Positions 35,001 to 43,368 of a stretch of 64,000 bases of DNA are shown in pieces. The notes under the pieces were generated by a model. The model was not told where the DNA came from. It worked only from the letters and a program-made list of their open reading frames with translations, and did not search any database. This stretch comes from a virus. The stretch covers positions 21,487-85,486 of IMG/VR virus record IMGVR_UViG_3300031963_000063. One strand, written 5' to 3'. The position numbers and the translations under genes are program-made. Numbering within the stretch: position 1 is the first letter of the stretch; each line of letters begins with the position of its first letter.

Positions 35001-37615
35001 GGATTTGTGGTTCCTATACCAATATTTTGAGAATTATTAATTCTAAATGCTTCTATATTATCAGTATTGAATCTGATTGTTCCATTAGAACCAGTATCAT
35101 CAATTGCAATAGAAGAATCTCCTATTTGTAAGGCACTGGTTTGAAGAACAGATGCTGTCAGAATACCACTGACATTTAGGTTACCATCAATATTAGTTTC
35201 GGAATTTCCCGATGGATTGATATTGATATCACCAGAAGTTGATGTGATCTCATTTCCAGATATCTGAATATTACCAACTGTCAGATAAGTTGGTGTTAAA
35301 GTATTTGTATTTGTCCCGTCCGTAACATTTAGATCAGAAAGACTATTAAGTGTAAAGTTCTGTCCACCAAAGTTTACAGTACCTGCTTCCTGATTGACAT
35401 AAAATGCCTCACCAACTCTAAAGTCTCCAGACTGGTCAATAGAAACAAAATAAACATTTGCATTATTAGAAGTTACAACCTCATCTGCTTGATTGACTAA
35501 AGATATGTCTTGACTAAAATCTTTTCCTGATCCAATGTGTCCGAAGTTAAATGCAAACAATCGGAGACCAACACCTGGTCCATCAGCACTAATACCAGTA
35601 TTACCAAAGACTACAGCAGATCCGATAGATCTCATTTCAGCACCAAACTGCTGATAGTCTGCTAATGTAATTTTAGTTGCCGTTGCAATTCCTACACCAG
35701 AACGAACCCAACGAATGTCTTGTGCTGGAATTGAACTATCAATAAAAGAAGTACTGGCAGATGCACCATCAAGATGGAGAAGAAGTTTATCACTACCATC
35801 AGAATTAAATTGAGTTGTTGATGGAGTGAAAGTTCCAGTATATCTTGCAGTATTTGAAATTCTAACTTCATCAATATAACCAACAAAAACATTGGATGAA
35901 GAACTATCAGCACCAATTGTCAGTTGTCCAGTGTTACCAATGGATGAAGAATTTGTTTCTGTCGTACCAAGTGCAGTTCCATTAACATAAGCAGTAATTG
36001 TTGATCCAGAACGAACTAATGCAATGTGTGTCCAGGTATTGATCGAAATCGAACCACCAAACGTTGTAGAAGCACTGCCAAAGAAATTACCAGTTACAAC
36101 TCCACTTTCCAATGAAAGGTGATATCTACCAGTTGTTTCGGTTCCTAATGAGAAAAGATAACGACTTCCAGTTACACTTGTTGGATAAATCCATGTTTCT
36201 GCTGTAAAGTTTCCAGAGAATGCAAAGTCTGATCCACCTTCACATCTCGCATAGTCTCCTGTACCATCAAGATATAAAGATGCAGTTCCAATCTTTTTCT
36301 GCAGTGTCGATAACTGGGCATCACCATAAGCAGTTACAGTCTTGCCAAGTCTCGATGTTGGGAGTTCAAATAGTCCCTCACCCTTACCAGTAATTGAAGA
36401 AAGACCAGTTGCTGAGGTATAACTCCTAACCGTACCAAATCCAAGTGCTTCTTTGTAAGATATATTACCACTGGTGGTTGCAGAACCTGCCATGGTAACA
36501 GAGAATGTATTAACTCCAACGTATCCAGTAACACGATAGAATCCATCTGTTGCCGTACCAGAAGTAAAGTCAGCAAAAACTCTATCTCCAACAGTCAAAC
36601 CATGGCCGACTCTGGTGATTGTAAGTGCAGTTCCTACTTGAGAATAAGTACCAGACCTATAGTTTGCTTCAAGGTAATAAAGTTCGTCATTCGTGGTTGG
36701 ATATCCAGAACCACCGGTAATAATTCCAGAAGTTTTAATTCTTACATAACCAGTACTTGCTACACCAACAGTTCCATCATATGCATGAATTCCTTTATCA
36801 GCAAGATAAGAGAAACAGTTGACCCATTCGGTTCTTGCACCGTTGGTCATCTCTAGTGCAGTGTTGTTAGGAGTGATAAATGTACACTCATTGAACAACA
36901 TTGCTGGTTCAAGTGTGTCTGTAGTAACGACACTACCATCAATTAATGCACCACGACCTGCTTTGTAAGTAGATGGTGGCGAATGTGGAGTATCAAATCC
37001 ATATGGATCTGTAGAGGAAGTGACTGATCCTCTGTTTAATACTGTTACTCTCTGAATGTATGGTGAACGAGTTGTGGTCTTACTGTTGTTTGCGAATCTA
37101 AAACCATAACCAGGTTCATAAAAATTACCAATACTTAAATCTTCAACTGTCGTTTCACCATTAAGCAAGAATCCATCATTCTGCTTTGTTCCTTCTGTTG
37201 GTTGAATGAATGTACCACGAAGACCAACACCTCTAATAGTTACACCAACTGGAACTGTTAGTGGAAAAATTTCAGTGAATGTACCTGACTGAACAAAAAT
37301 CGTATCACCAGACGTTGCAACACTCAGAGCATGTTTAAGTGTGGCATATGGTTCGTTTAAATTATTTCCAGTATTACCATCACTTCCATTTGTCGCAACA
37401 TAATATGTCTTACCTGGTGCATTTATACTTCCATCAAATCTAGTAGCACTAATGATTCCACTAGCACCATACATTGTAATTGCGGCACCTACTTGAAATG
37501 TACCTAATGGATTTGTTATCCCTACACCAACATTTCCTAACGGTGTTGCAATTAAAACTGTACCACCTACACCTACTTCTAGCCCGCGCTTTACCCTAAA
37601 GTTCTGTTCTGCCAA
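29084..37615 (-). CDS. Giant modular tail fibre (2843 aa)
   Basis: Start is TTG at 37615; no ATG fits the family N-terminus AEQNFRVKRGLEVG, and GGGGA lies upstream. Order: attachment region; beta-helix domain (about 70-290, YYVATNGSDGNTGNN...GVTIRGVGLRGTF); LamG-like jelly roll (about 440-615, AETWIYPTSV...YIDEVRIS); fibre shaft; a run of 26-residue repeats (GIVTNLTTTGIGTINTASVD type, about 905-1260); a 110-residue cassette shared with the next gene; many VQEEG and GSDTQIQFNDGGST modules; S74 chaperone (about 2745-2843, SSDAALKNNVRTIED). Likely a long or side tail fibre matured by self-cleavage. Confidence 0.8.
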   Translation of the reverse strand: MAEQNFRVKRGLEVGVGGTVLIATPLGNVGVGITNPLGTFQVGAAITMYGASGIISATRFDGSINAPGKTYYVATNGSDGNTGNNLNEPYATLKHALSVATSGDTIFVQSGTFTEIFPLTVPVGVTIRGVGLRGTFIQPTEGTKQNDGFLLNGETTVEDLSIGNFYEPGYGFRFANNSKTTTRSPYIQRVTVLNRGSVTSSTDPYGFDTPHSPPSTYKAGRGALIDGSVVTTDTLEPAMLFNECTFITPNNTALEMTNGARTEWVNCFSYLADKGIHAYDGTVGVASTGYVRIKTSGIITGGSGYPTTNDELYYLEANYRSGTYSQVGTALTITRVGHGLTVGDRVFADFTSGTATDGFYRVTGYVGVNTFSVTMAGSATTSGNISYKEALGFGTVRSYTSATGLSSITGKGEGLFELPTSRLGKTVTAYGDAQLSTLQKKIGTASLYLDGTGDYARCEGGSDFAFSGNFTAETWIYPTSVTGSRYLFSLGTETTGRYHLSLESGVVTGNFFGSASTTFGGSISINTWTHIALVRSGSTITAYVNGTALGTTETNSSSIGNTGQLTIGADSSSSNVFVGYIDEVRISNTARYTGTFTPSTTQFNSDGSDKLLLHLDGASASTSFIDSSIPAQDIRWVRSGVGIATATKITLADYQQFGAEMRSIGSAVVFGNTGISADGPGVGLRLFAFNFGHIGSGKDFSQDISLVNQADEVVTSNNANVYFVSIDQSGDFRVGEAFYVNQEAGTVNFGGQNFTLNSLSDLNVTDGTNTNTLTPTYLTVGNIQISGNEITSTSGDININPSGNSETNIDGNLNVSGILTASVLQTSALQIGDSSIAIDDTGSNGTIRFNTDNIEAFRINNSQNIGIGTTNPTARLDVFGDSRFTGIITALKFDGQLNSGIATISTGIVTNLITSGIGTINTASVDLAYVKSGIVTNLTTTGIGTINTASVDLGYVKTGIVTNLTTTGIATIAIASVDLAYVKTGIVTNLTTTGIATIAIASVDLAYVKSGIVTNLTTTGIATINTASVDLAYVKSGIVTNLTTTGIGTINTASVDLAYVKSGIVTNLTTTGIGTINTASVDLAYVNTGIVTNLSTSGIATIATASVDLAYVKSGIITNLTASGIATINTASVDLAYVNSGIVTNLTTTGIGTITTLNATTGNIVTGVITDLSGSTATYTTGNIVTGIVTNLITSGIGTIATASVDLGYVKTGIVTNLTTTGIASIATGVVTNLITSGIGTINTASIDLAYIKSGIVTNLTTTGIGTIATASVDLGYVKTGIITNLTTSGIATIATLNATTGNIVTGLVTTISGTTATYTTGNIDTLNATTGNIVTGLVTTISGTTLNYSGVGTITTLNSTNFISGIATATTRLSTGASGVGINITQNTISGPSEVIIDPAGVGDNTGSVRIKGDLYVDGTTTQINSTSLEIADFIVGIASTATTDLLADGAGIKIGPNNTLLYDHANTALKSSENFNLASGKVYEIDGTNVLSSTTLGSGVVNSSLTSVGTLGQLNVSGVATFQSDVKLGDNNNLYFGDGNDLRIVHDGSNSYITDQGTGNLAILGDNEVWIGNTAASEYKARFITNGAVELYYDASKKFETTGYGATVFGTLQSPQLNVTGIVTATGGIRVGAAGSIGIGTTNPTAPITIFSTDIPQLKLNVSADGIRSEDLRTNNTNTFNIINKLNITPWPSNTYSLLDLGVVDSNDSYTGGIRIHADGNVGGSNRTAIVLGAFYTGLSELNAITIRGTGLVGIGSADPTSKLDVGGNVKIVGIVTASSFVKSGGTSSQFLKADGSVDSSTYLTSYTETDTLNSVTTRGNVTSNGISVGLVTVTQLVIGTGVTLTSGGLRINSGIVTASQFVRSGGTSSQFLKADGSVDSSTYLTSYTETDTLDSVTTRGRTTSNGISVGVLTATSLIKSGGTSSQFLKADGSVDSSTYSGQIEVREEGTQIGTAATTFNFVGAGVTATYNAGITTITISGGGGGSGAPGGSDTQVQFNDGGSTLGGDSGLTYNKTTDTLSVTGGVNVGTGVTILPSGIRINTGIVTAQSFVGDGSGLTGVGFALTVGTRTAGVNNNDAVSNVKAIRFAKTPFSVTDLGSGEVLIQSESTFNPWYVNGQGTLKATGEEPIEFIAGPGIAITTKEVASAGIGTTFSKAITFNSVPSGSDTQIQFNDGGSTFGGDSGLTYNKTTDILSVTGGVNVGTGVTILPSGLRTNTGIVTASSFVKSGGTSSQFLKADGSVDSSAYITSYAETDTLDSVTTRGRTTTNGISVGLLTATSIVKSGGTSSQFLKADGSVDSSTYLTTTGNGINLTGIVTSIVAGTNVTISGSTGQVTINAGGGGSNIAVQDEGSQVGTAATVLNFVGAGVTATYNAGITTITISGGGGGGSTNPGGSDTQVQFNDGGSTFGGDSGLTYNKTTDTLSVTGGVNVGTGVTILPSGIRINTGIVTASQFVRSGGTSSQFLKADGSVDSSTYLTSYTETDTLDSVTTRGRTTTNGISVGIITAANQIKIQSSDSNPGRIDLFCEIGNAHYTRLQAAPHNQYGGNAVVVLPAINGDMVIGNTSVAIDENINTTGIITANSFVKPGSTSSEFLKGDGSTDANTYLTTTGNGVNLTGIVTSIVAGTNVTISGSTGKVTINASGGGGSSLTVQEEGSNVGTAATTLNFVGSGVTATYSGGTATITISGGGGGGGGTPGGSDTQIQFNDGGSTFGGDSGLTYNKTTDTLTVAGGIIVTGVVTATDFNSSSDAALKNNVRTIEDPLAKVMSIRGVNFEWKENGQSSAGVLAQEIEKIMPELVRNSTDNIKSVNYNGLIGLLIEVVKEQQNQINELKSKLS
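33125..33470 (-). repeat. 110-residue fibre cassette, copy 1
   Basis: Encodes the block from about SGPSEVIIDPAGVGDN to YEIDGTNVLSS in the 2843-residue fibre. Near-identical copies occur at about 39255-39590 and 41710-42070 in the 1868-residue protein. Confidence 0.7.
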
Positions 37616-37637
37616 GGTTCACTATCCCCTATGGTTC
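37615..37637 (-). repeat. Late leader repeat, copy 1
   Basis: 23 bases identical to 43320-43342. On the minus strand it starts GAACCATAGGGGATAG and ends at the TTG start of the 2843-residue gene; the GGGGA may be its ribosome site. Confidence 0.8.
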
Positions 37638-37645
37638 TTTTTATC

Positions 37646-37653
37646 TATTTATC
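37646..37653 (-). promoter_or_regulatory. Late-type promoter box for the 2843-aa fibre
   Basis: GATAAATA on the minus strand, 8 bases upstream of the 23-base leader repeat, overlapping the stop of the 1868-residue gene. The same box-plus-leader order recurs upstream of that gene. Confidence 0.5.
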
Positions 37654-40600
37654 AAACTACGATAGAAGTAAAACTAATCTTAAATGTTGTTGAAGAAGAA
37701 CTTGCAGGGGTTGCCAGTAACCTTATATTTGCACCAGAAATATCCACATCATAACTAGCAACAGTTCCATTATTATAGACAGTTCCATATTCAGTCAAAT
37801 ATGCATTTGTACTATCATGAACTACAAGTATCTTTGTAGTATGGAAATTAGTTCCTTCAACTGCCTGAACAAGGTATTCGACAGAACGATACTGGTTTCT
37901 TGAAATAGTATGAATAGATGTTTGTGATGTTGTAGTTGTTGTTGCAGTTGCTGATCCTGTTCTGGTTGAAGTTGTATCATGAGTTGGTGCAGTTATTATA
38001 CCAGAAACATTTGCATTGGTGTAAGTTAAGTCAGTACCAGAGATTGTGGTAACAACACCAGTTACAATGTTTCCAGTAGTAGCATTAGCAGTCGTAAAGT
38101 TACCAGTAGTATAAGTAGCATTAGAACCACTAAGTGTGGTAACAACACCTGTTACAATGTTACCTGTGGTAGCATTAGCAGTCCCAAAATTACCAGTCGT
38201 ATAAGTTGCTGTTGTACCGGAAAGAGTTGTAACGACACCCGTAACGATATTACCAGTTGTCGCATTAGCAGTTGTAAAGTTACCAGTGGTGTAAGTTGCA
38301 TTGGTGCCACTTAAGGTTGTGACCAAACCAGTAACAATGTTACCAGTAGTAGCATTAGCAGTTGTAAAGTTACCAGTGGTGTAAGTTGCATTGGTGCCAC
38401 TTAAGGTTGTTACGACACCAGTGACAATGTTACCAGTGGTGGCATTAGCAGTTGTAAAGTTACCTGTAGTGTAAGTTGCCGTGGTTCCAGAAAGAGTTGT
38501 TACGACACCAGTTACAATGTTACCAGTGGTGGCATTAAGAGTCGTGATAGTACCAATGCCACTGGTGATTAAGTTGGTAACAACACCAGTAACAATGTTA
38601 CCGATATTGGTATTAGCAGTTGTAAAGTTACCTGTAGTGTAAGTTGCCGTGGTTCCAGAAAGAGTTGTTACGACACCAGTAACAATGTTACCAGTAGTTG
38701 CATTAGCAGTTCCGAAGTTACCGGTCGTATAAGTTGCCGTGGTTCCAGAAAGAGTTGTTACGACACCAGTTACAATGTTTCCAGTAGTAGCATTAGCAGT
38801 CGTAAAGTTACCAGTAGTATAAGTAGCATTAGAACCACTAAGTGTGGTAACAACACCTGTTACAATGTTACCTGTGGTAGCATTAGCAGTTCCGAAGTTA
38901 CCAGTGGTGTAGGTAGCAGTAGTACCACTGAGTGTGGTAACAACACCAGTGACAATGTTACCAGTGGTGGCATTAAGAGTCGTGATAGTACCAATACCAC
39001 TGGTGGTTAAGTTGGTTACAATTCCAGTCCTAATATTTGCTCTATCAATTGAAGCATTAGTATAGGTAGCAGTAGTACCTGATAAAGTTGTTACGATTCC
39101 AGTAACGATGTTACCTGTTGTAGCATTAAGAGTCGTGATAGTACCAATGCCATTTGTGATTAAGTTGGTAACAATACCTGTTACAATGTTGCCATTCGTA
39201 ACATTGATATTTGTAATGGTACCAATTCCAGAAGCACTGATATTTGCTACTGTTAATAGAGTCGAACTTAAAACTTCAGTGCCATTAATCTCATAAGATT
39301 TACCAACAGCAAGATTAAAGTTCTCACTAGACTTTAAAGCAGTATTAGCATGATCATATGTTAATGTATTATCAGGACCAATTTTAATTCCAGCCCCATC
39401 TGCTAATAAATCAGTTGTTGCTGTAGAAGCAATTCCAACGATAAAATCAGCAAGTTCGATTGTTGCAGAATTGATGATGGTTTGTGTTCCATCAACGAAT
39501 AGATCTCCTTTAATTCTTACGGCACCAGTATTATCTCCAACTGCTGCCGGATCAATAATAAGTTCTGAAGGGCCTTGAATTTGACCAGTTAATTTAATAT
39601 TACCAACTACATCTAATTTTGATGTTGGATTTGTGGTTCCAACTCCAAGATTACCAGAAACATAAGCACCACCAGTGACTTGAAGTTGTTGTGCCGTTAA
39701 ATTAGTTGTTGAAGTAATACCAAGAGTGCTTATTCCAGTATAATTTAAATTTGTACCACTTAGAGTTGTGACTACACCAGTAACAATGTTACCAGTGGTG
39801 GCATTAAGAGTCGTGATAGTACCAATGCCACTGGTGATTAAGTTGGTAACAACACCAGTAACAATGTTACCAGTGGTGGCATTAAGAGTCGTGATAGTAC
39901 CAATGCCACTGGTGATTAAGTTGGTAACAACACCAGTAACAATGTTACCAATATTAGTATTAGCAGTTACAAAATTACCAGTCGTATAAGTTGCTGTTGT
40001 ACCAGAAAGAGTTGTTACTAAACCAGTAACAATATTACCAGTGGTAGCATTAAGAGTGGTGATAGTACCAATACCACTTGTGATTAAGTTGGTTACGACA
40101 CCAGTGACAATGTTACCAGTGGTGGCATTAGCAGTTGTAAAATTACCGGTCGTATAAGTAGCAGTAGTACCTGATAAAGTTGTTACGACACCAGTTACAA
40201 TATTACCAGTGGTGGCATTAAGAGTCGTGATAGTACCAATGCCACTGGTGATTAAGTTGGTAACAACACCAGTAACAATGTTACCAATATTAGTATTAGC
40301 AGTTACAAAATTACCGGTCGTATAAGTAGCAGTAGTACCTGATAAAGTTGTTACGACACCAGTTACAATATTACCAGTGGTAGCATTAGCAGTTCCGAAG
40401 TTACCGGTCGTATAAGTTGCCGTGGTTCCAGAAAGAGTTGTTACTAAACCAGTAACAATATTACCAGTGATGGCATTAAGAGTTGTGATAGTGCCAATGC
40501 CACTTGTGGTTAAGTTGGTTACAATACCAGTCTTAACATATGCTAGATCAATTGATGCGGTAGATACGGTAGCAATACCAGATACAATAAAATTAGTAAC

Positions 40601-43258
40601 AATACCAGTTCTAATATTTGCAGTATTAATTGATGCATCAGTGTAGGTAGCAGTGGTACCAGATAAAGTAGTTACAACACCAGTTACAATGTTACCTGTT
40701 GTGGCATTAAGAGTCGTGATAGTACCAATGCCACTTGTGCGTAAATTAGTTACGATTCCAGTAACGACATTACCGATATTAGTATTAACAGTTGTAAAAT
40801 TACCTGTAATATAAGTTGCTCCTACACCAGAAAGAGTTGTAATAACACCAATATCTACAATAGCGTTAGTTACATTAGCAGTGTCAAAATTACCGGTCGT
40901 ATAAGTAGCAGTAGTACCTGATAAAGTTGTTACGACACCAGTTACAATGTTACCAGTGGTGGCATTAAGAGTCGTGATAGTACCAATGCCACTTGTGCGT
41001 AAATTAGTTACGATTCCAGTAACGATGTTACCTGTTGTGGCATTAAGATTTGTGATAGTGCCAATGCCACTTGTGGTTAAGTTGGTTACAACACCAGTTA
41101 CAATATTACCAATGTTAGTATTAATAGTTGTGAACGTAGATATTCCTATTACATTCAGTTGGGATGTGTTTAATATTCCATAAACAGTTGCCCCAGCACC
41201 TGTAGTTTCAAATTTTGTGCTACTGCCATGATAAAGTTGTACAGATCCATTCTCAGTAGCAACAACCATTGGTTGACTATTAAGAATTAAACTAATATTT
41301 CCACCATTAGATCTAAGATTTAAAGTTCCAGGTCCTTGTTCATAAATCCAACTATCAGTTCCATCATGATAAATTTTTAAATCATCATCATCACCTAAAA
41401 TTATTTGATCATTATCTCCCAATCTTATATTGCTTTGGAATGTAGCAACACCAGATACAGTTAGATTAGTTACAATACCAGAAGTAATGCTGGCAATACC
41501 AGTGGTTATTAAGTTAGTTGTAATACCAGTCTTAACATATGCTAGATCAATTGATGCTGTAGCAATAGTACCAATACCAGAGGTGGTTAAGTTGGTTACA
41601 ATACCAGTAACAATATTAGCATTTGTAATATTGGTAGTAGTACTATTAAGTGTTGCAATAGTACCAACACCAGTTACATTCAGGTTATTGGTTGTCGTTA
41701 AACCACTAGAGTTAATATTTGCTACGGTTAGAAGAGTTGAACTTAAAACCTCAGTACCATCAATCTCATAAACCTTTCCAACAGCAAGATTAAAGTTTTC
41801 ACTAGACTTTAATGCCGTATTAGCATGATCATATGTTAATGTATTATTAGGACCAATTTTAATTCCAGCACCATCGGCAAGTACATCTGTTGTTGCCGTT
41901 GAAGCAATACCAACGATGAAATCTGCAATTTCTACTGTTGTTGAATTGATAACAGTCTGAACACCATCAACGAATAGATCTCCTTTGATTCTAACTGATC
42001 CAGTATTATCACCAACACCAGCAGGATCAATAGTAATTTCAGAAGGACCACTGATTGTATTTTGAGTAATATTAATTCCTGTACCAAAATTACCAGTAGA
42101 AAATCTGTCGAAGGATGTTACTACTCCAGTTGAGATTATATTTTCATTTACTTCTACGTTACCAATGAACTTAGCATTCGTATTAAAAGTAGAAATACCA
42201 GAAACAATTAATCTATCGTCAATGAGTATAGTACCATCTGCAGAATCAATAGTTAGATTTCCGACAGTAGTATCAATTTCATTATCACCACTAATTCCTA
42301 TTTGAACATTATCAATTGTGACACCATTATTTGCATCTAAAAGTTGACTAAAAGTTGCTATGCCAGAAACAATTAATGATGAATCAATGTTAACAAGATT
42401 ATTATCCGAATCTAGGATTAAATCCCCAGTGTTGGTGTAAATTTTATTAATATCCCCAACACCAATTAAAATATTATCAATAAATGCACCCTTTTCTGCA
42501 AAAATAGTTTCGGCAAATGTTACTACCCCTACAAAATTTGAGTGCCCATCGATTGCGGCATTACGATTTACTTTTAAATCACCAAAAGTAGATATACCAG
42601 TTACAAAGGTATTACCAACAACATGAAGTTTTGACGTTGGGGTTGTTGTACCTATGCCAACATCATTATTGAGATTAATTCTTATTGCGTTTTGATTATT
42701 AGCACCTAATCCAAGTTGAATATTATCAGCAGCATTAATATTAGAAACTAAATTTTGATGCGAAAAAACTAAATCACCTTGTCCACCTGTTACAAATCTT
42801 ATATTACCACCATCAACTTCAAGAGCATATGCTCCAATTTCACCTTGAGTAAGACCGATCCCAACTTTTCCAGCAGAAGTTACAACAAATGGTGTTATAT
42901 CAGGATTTAAGCTATCTTCAACTACCAATGCTGGACCCGATCCAGTTTGAGTAATTCTTACAAGTTCAGAGCTGTTATTTCCACTAAAAATAGCGCCCCC
43001 AGAAACATGTAGTGGTGCTAAAGATAATGTTGTTCCTATACCAACCGAATTCAAATAATAAATCGACCCTGCACCAAAGTTCTCTGTCCAAGGTGTTAAC
43101 AGGGCAATGGTTGTACCTATTGCGACACCACCAGTGTCTCTCTTCCCCCATAGGTAACCATCATAAAAGTTAAAAGCTAATTCACCTAACTGTAAATCAT
43201 TTACTACAGGTCTCTTACCAGGTACAGCAGACCTTTTTAGTCTAATTGGAGTTGCCAT
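37652..43258 (-). CDS. Giant repeat-rich fibre or structural protein (1868 aa)
   Basis: Starts MATPIRLKRSAVPGKRPVVN with LGELAFNFYDGYLWGKRD, a virion-attachment type N-terminus of cyanophage fibres. The middle and end are arrays of near-identical 26-30-residue units (ATTGNIVTGVVTTLSGTTAT; ATTGNIVTGVVTNLITSGIG), about 520-1000 and 1270-1780, separated by two copies of the 110-residue cassette also present in the 2843-residue fibre. About 90 C-terminal residues are unique (beta-rich, no S74). Probably a repetitive fibre shaft; repeat number may vary between isolates. Confidence 0.7.
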   Translation of the reverse strand: MATPIRLKRSAVPGKRPVVNDLQLGELAFNFYDGYLWGKRDTGGVAIGTTIALLTPWTENFGAGSIYYLNSVGIGTTLSLAPLHVSGGAIFSGNNSSELVRITQTGSGPALVVEDSLNPDITPFVVTSAGKVGIGLTQGEIGAYALEVDGGNIRFVTGGQGDLVFSHQNLVSNINAADNIQLGLGANNQNAIRINLNNDVGIGTTTPTSKLHVVGNTFVTGISTFGDLKVNRNAAIDGHSNFVGVVTFAETIFAEKGAFIDNILIGVGDINKIYTNTGDLILDSDNNLVNIDSSLIVSGIATFSQLLDANNGVTIDNVQIGISGDNEIDTTVGNLTIDSADGTILIDDRLIVSGISTFNTNAKFIGNVEVNENIISTGVVTSFDRFSTGNFGTGINITQNTISGPSEITIDPAGVGDNTGSVRIKGDLFVDGVQTVINSTTVEIADFIVGIASTATTDVLADGAGIKIGPNNTLTYDHANTALKSSENFNLAVGKVYEIDGTEVLSSTLLTVANINSSGLTTTNNLNVTGVGTIATLNSTTTNITNANIVTGIVTNLTTSGIGTIATASIDLAYVKTGITTNLITTGIASITSGIVTNLTVSGVATFQSNIRLGDNDQIILGDDDDLKIYHDGTDSWIYEQGPGTLNLRSNGGNISLILNSQPMVVATENGSVQLYHGSSTKFETTGAGATVYGILNTSQLNVIGISTFTTINTNIGNIVTGVVTNLTTSGIGTITNLNATTGNIVTGIVTNLRTSGIGTITTLNATTGNIVTGVVTTLSGTTATYTTGNFDTANVTNAIVDIGVITTLSGVGATYITGNFTTVNTNIGNVVTGIVTNLRTSGIGTITTLNATTGNIVTGVVTTLSGTTATYTDASINTANIRTGIVTNFIVSGIATVSTASIDLAYVKTGIVTNLTTSGIGTITTLNAITGNIVTGLVTTLSGTTATYTTGNFGTANATTGNIVTGVVTTLSGTTATYTTGNFVTANTNIGNIVTGVVTNLITSGIGTITTLNATTGNIVTGVVTTLSGTTATYTTGNFTTANATTGNIVTGVVTNLITSGIGTITTLNATTGNIVTGLVTTLSGTTATYTTGNFVTANTNIGNIVTGVVTNLITSGIGTITTLNATTGNIVTGVVTNLITSGIGTITTLNATTGNIVTGVVTTLSGTNLNYTGISTLGITSTTNLTAQQLQVTGGAYVSGNLGVGTTNPTSKLDVVGNIKLTGQIQGPSELIIDPAAVGDNTGAVRIKGDLFVDGTQTIINSATIELADFIVGIASTATTDLLADGAGIKIGPDNTLTYDHANTALKSSENFNLAVGKSYEINGTEVLSSTLLTVANISASGIGTITNINVTNGNIVTGIVTNLITNGIGTITTLNATTGNIVTGIVTTLSGTTATYTNASIDRANIRTGIVTNLTTSGIGTITTLNATTGNIVTGVVTTLSGTTATYTTGNFGTANATTGNIVTGVVTTLSGSNATYTTGNFTTANATTGNIVTGVVTTLSGTTATYTTGNFGTANATTGNIVTGVVTTLSGTTATYTTGNFTTANTNIGNIVTGVVTNLITSGIGTITTLNATTGNIVTGVVTTLSGTTATYTTGNFTTANATTGNIVTGVVTTLSGTNATYTTGNFTTANATTGNIVTGLVTTLSGTNATYTTGNFTTANATTGNIVTGVVTTLSGTTATYTTGNFGTANATTGNIVTGVVTTLSGSNATYTTGNFTTANATTGNIVTGVVTTISGTDLTYTNANVSGIITAPTHDTTSTRTGSATATTTTTSQTSIHTISRNQYRSVEYLVQAVEGTNFHTTKILVVHDSTNAYLTEYGTVYNNGTVASYDVDISGANIRLLATPASSSSTTFKISFTSIVV
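38030..40720 (-). repeat. Array of 78-90-base coding repeats
   Basis: Long tandem DNA repeats encoding TTGNIVTGVVTxLSGTTATYT-like and GIVTNLxTSGIGTITTLNA-like units of the 1868-residue protein. Many units differ only at synonymous sites, making this stretch a likely hotspot for unequal recombination and for assembly error. Confidence 0.8.
39255..39590 (-). repeat. 110-residue fibre cassette, copy 2
   Basis: Encodes GPSELIIDPAAVGDNTGAVR through YEINGTEVLSS in the 1868-residue protein; see copies 1 and 3. Confidence 0.7.
41710..42070 (-). repeat. 110-residue fibre cassette, copy 3
   Basis: Encodes GPSEITIDPAGVGDNTGSVR through YEIDGTEVLSS in the 1868-residue protein, closest to copy 1 of the neighbouring gene. 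Confidence 0.7.
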
Positions 43259-43284
43259 TTATCGTAAGACGGTATTTACCTTTT

Positions 43285-43300
43285 TGCAGTATATACTGCA
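43285..43300. repeat. 16-bp perfect palindrome in the leader of the 1868-aa gene
   Basis: TGCAGTATATACTGCA, 27 bases before the ATG at 43258 and downstream of the late leader repeat. Could be an mRNA hairpin or a protein site. Confidence 0.7.
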
Positions 43301-43319
43301 TGTCTTAGACTATCCAATT

Positions 43320-43342
43320 AGGTTCACTATCCCCTATGGTTC
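43320..43342 (-). repeat. Late leader repeat, copy 2
   Basis: 23 bases identical to 37615-37637. Here it lies about 60 bases before the ATG rather than touching the start codon, so it is not simply a ribosome site. Confidence 0.8.
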
Positions 43343-43354
43343 GTCTTTTACAAG

Positions 43355-43362
43355 TATTTATT
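43355..43362 (-). promoter_or_regulatory. Late-type promoter box for the 1868-aa gene
   Basis: AATAAATA on the minus strand, 12 bases upstream of the leader repeat. 7/8 to TATAAATA. Confidence 0.5.
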
Positions 43363-43368
43363 AAATAC

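Noticed and set aside
38030-40720. Regularly spaced repeats that could be mistaken for a CRISPR array
   Set aside because: Units are contiguous in-frame coding repeats of a fibre protein with no unique spacers and no cas genes nearby.
29486-41771. Many plus-strand open frames across the fibre genes (for example 39768-39989, 41430-41771)
   Set aside because: They mirror the minus-strand repeats (valine, isoleucine and threonine runs), have no ribosome sites and lie inside clear genes.
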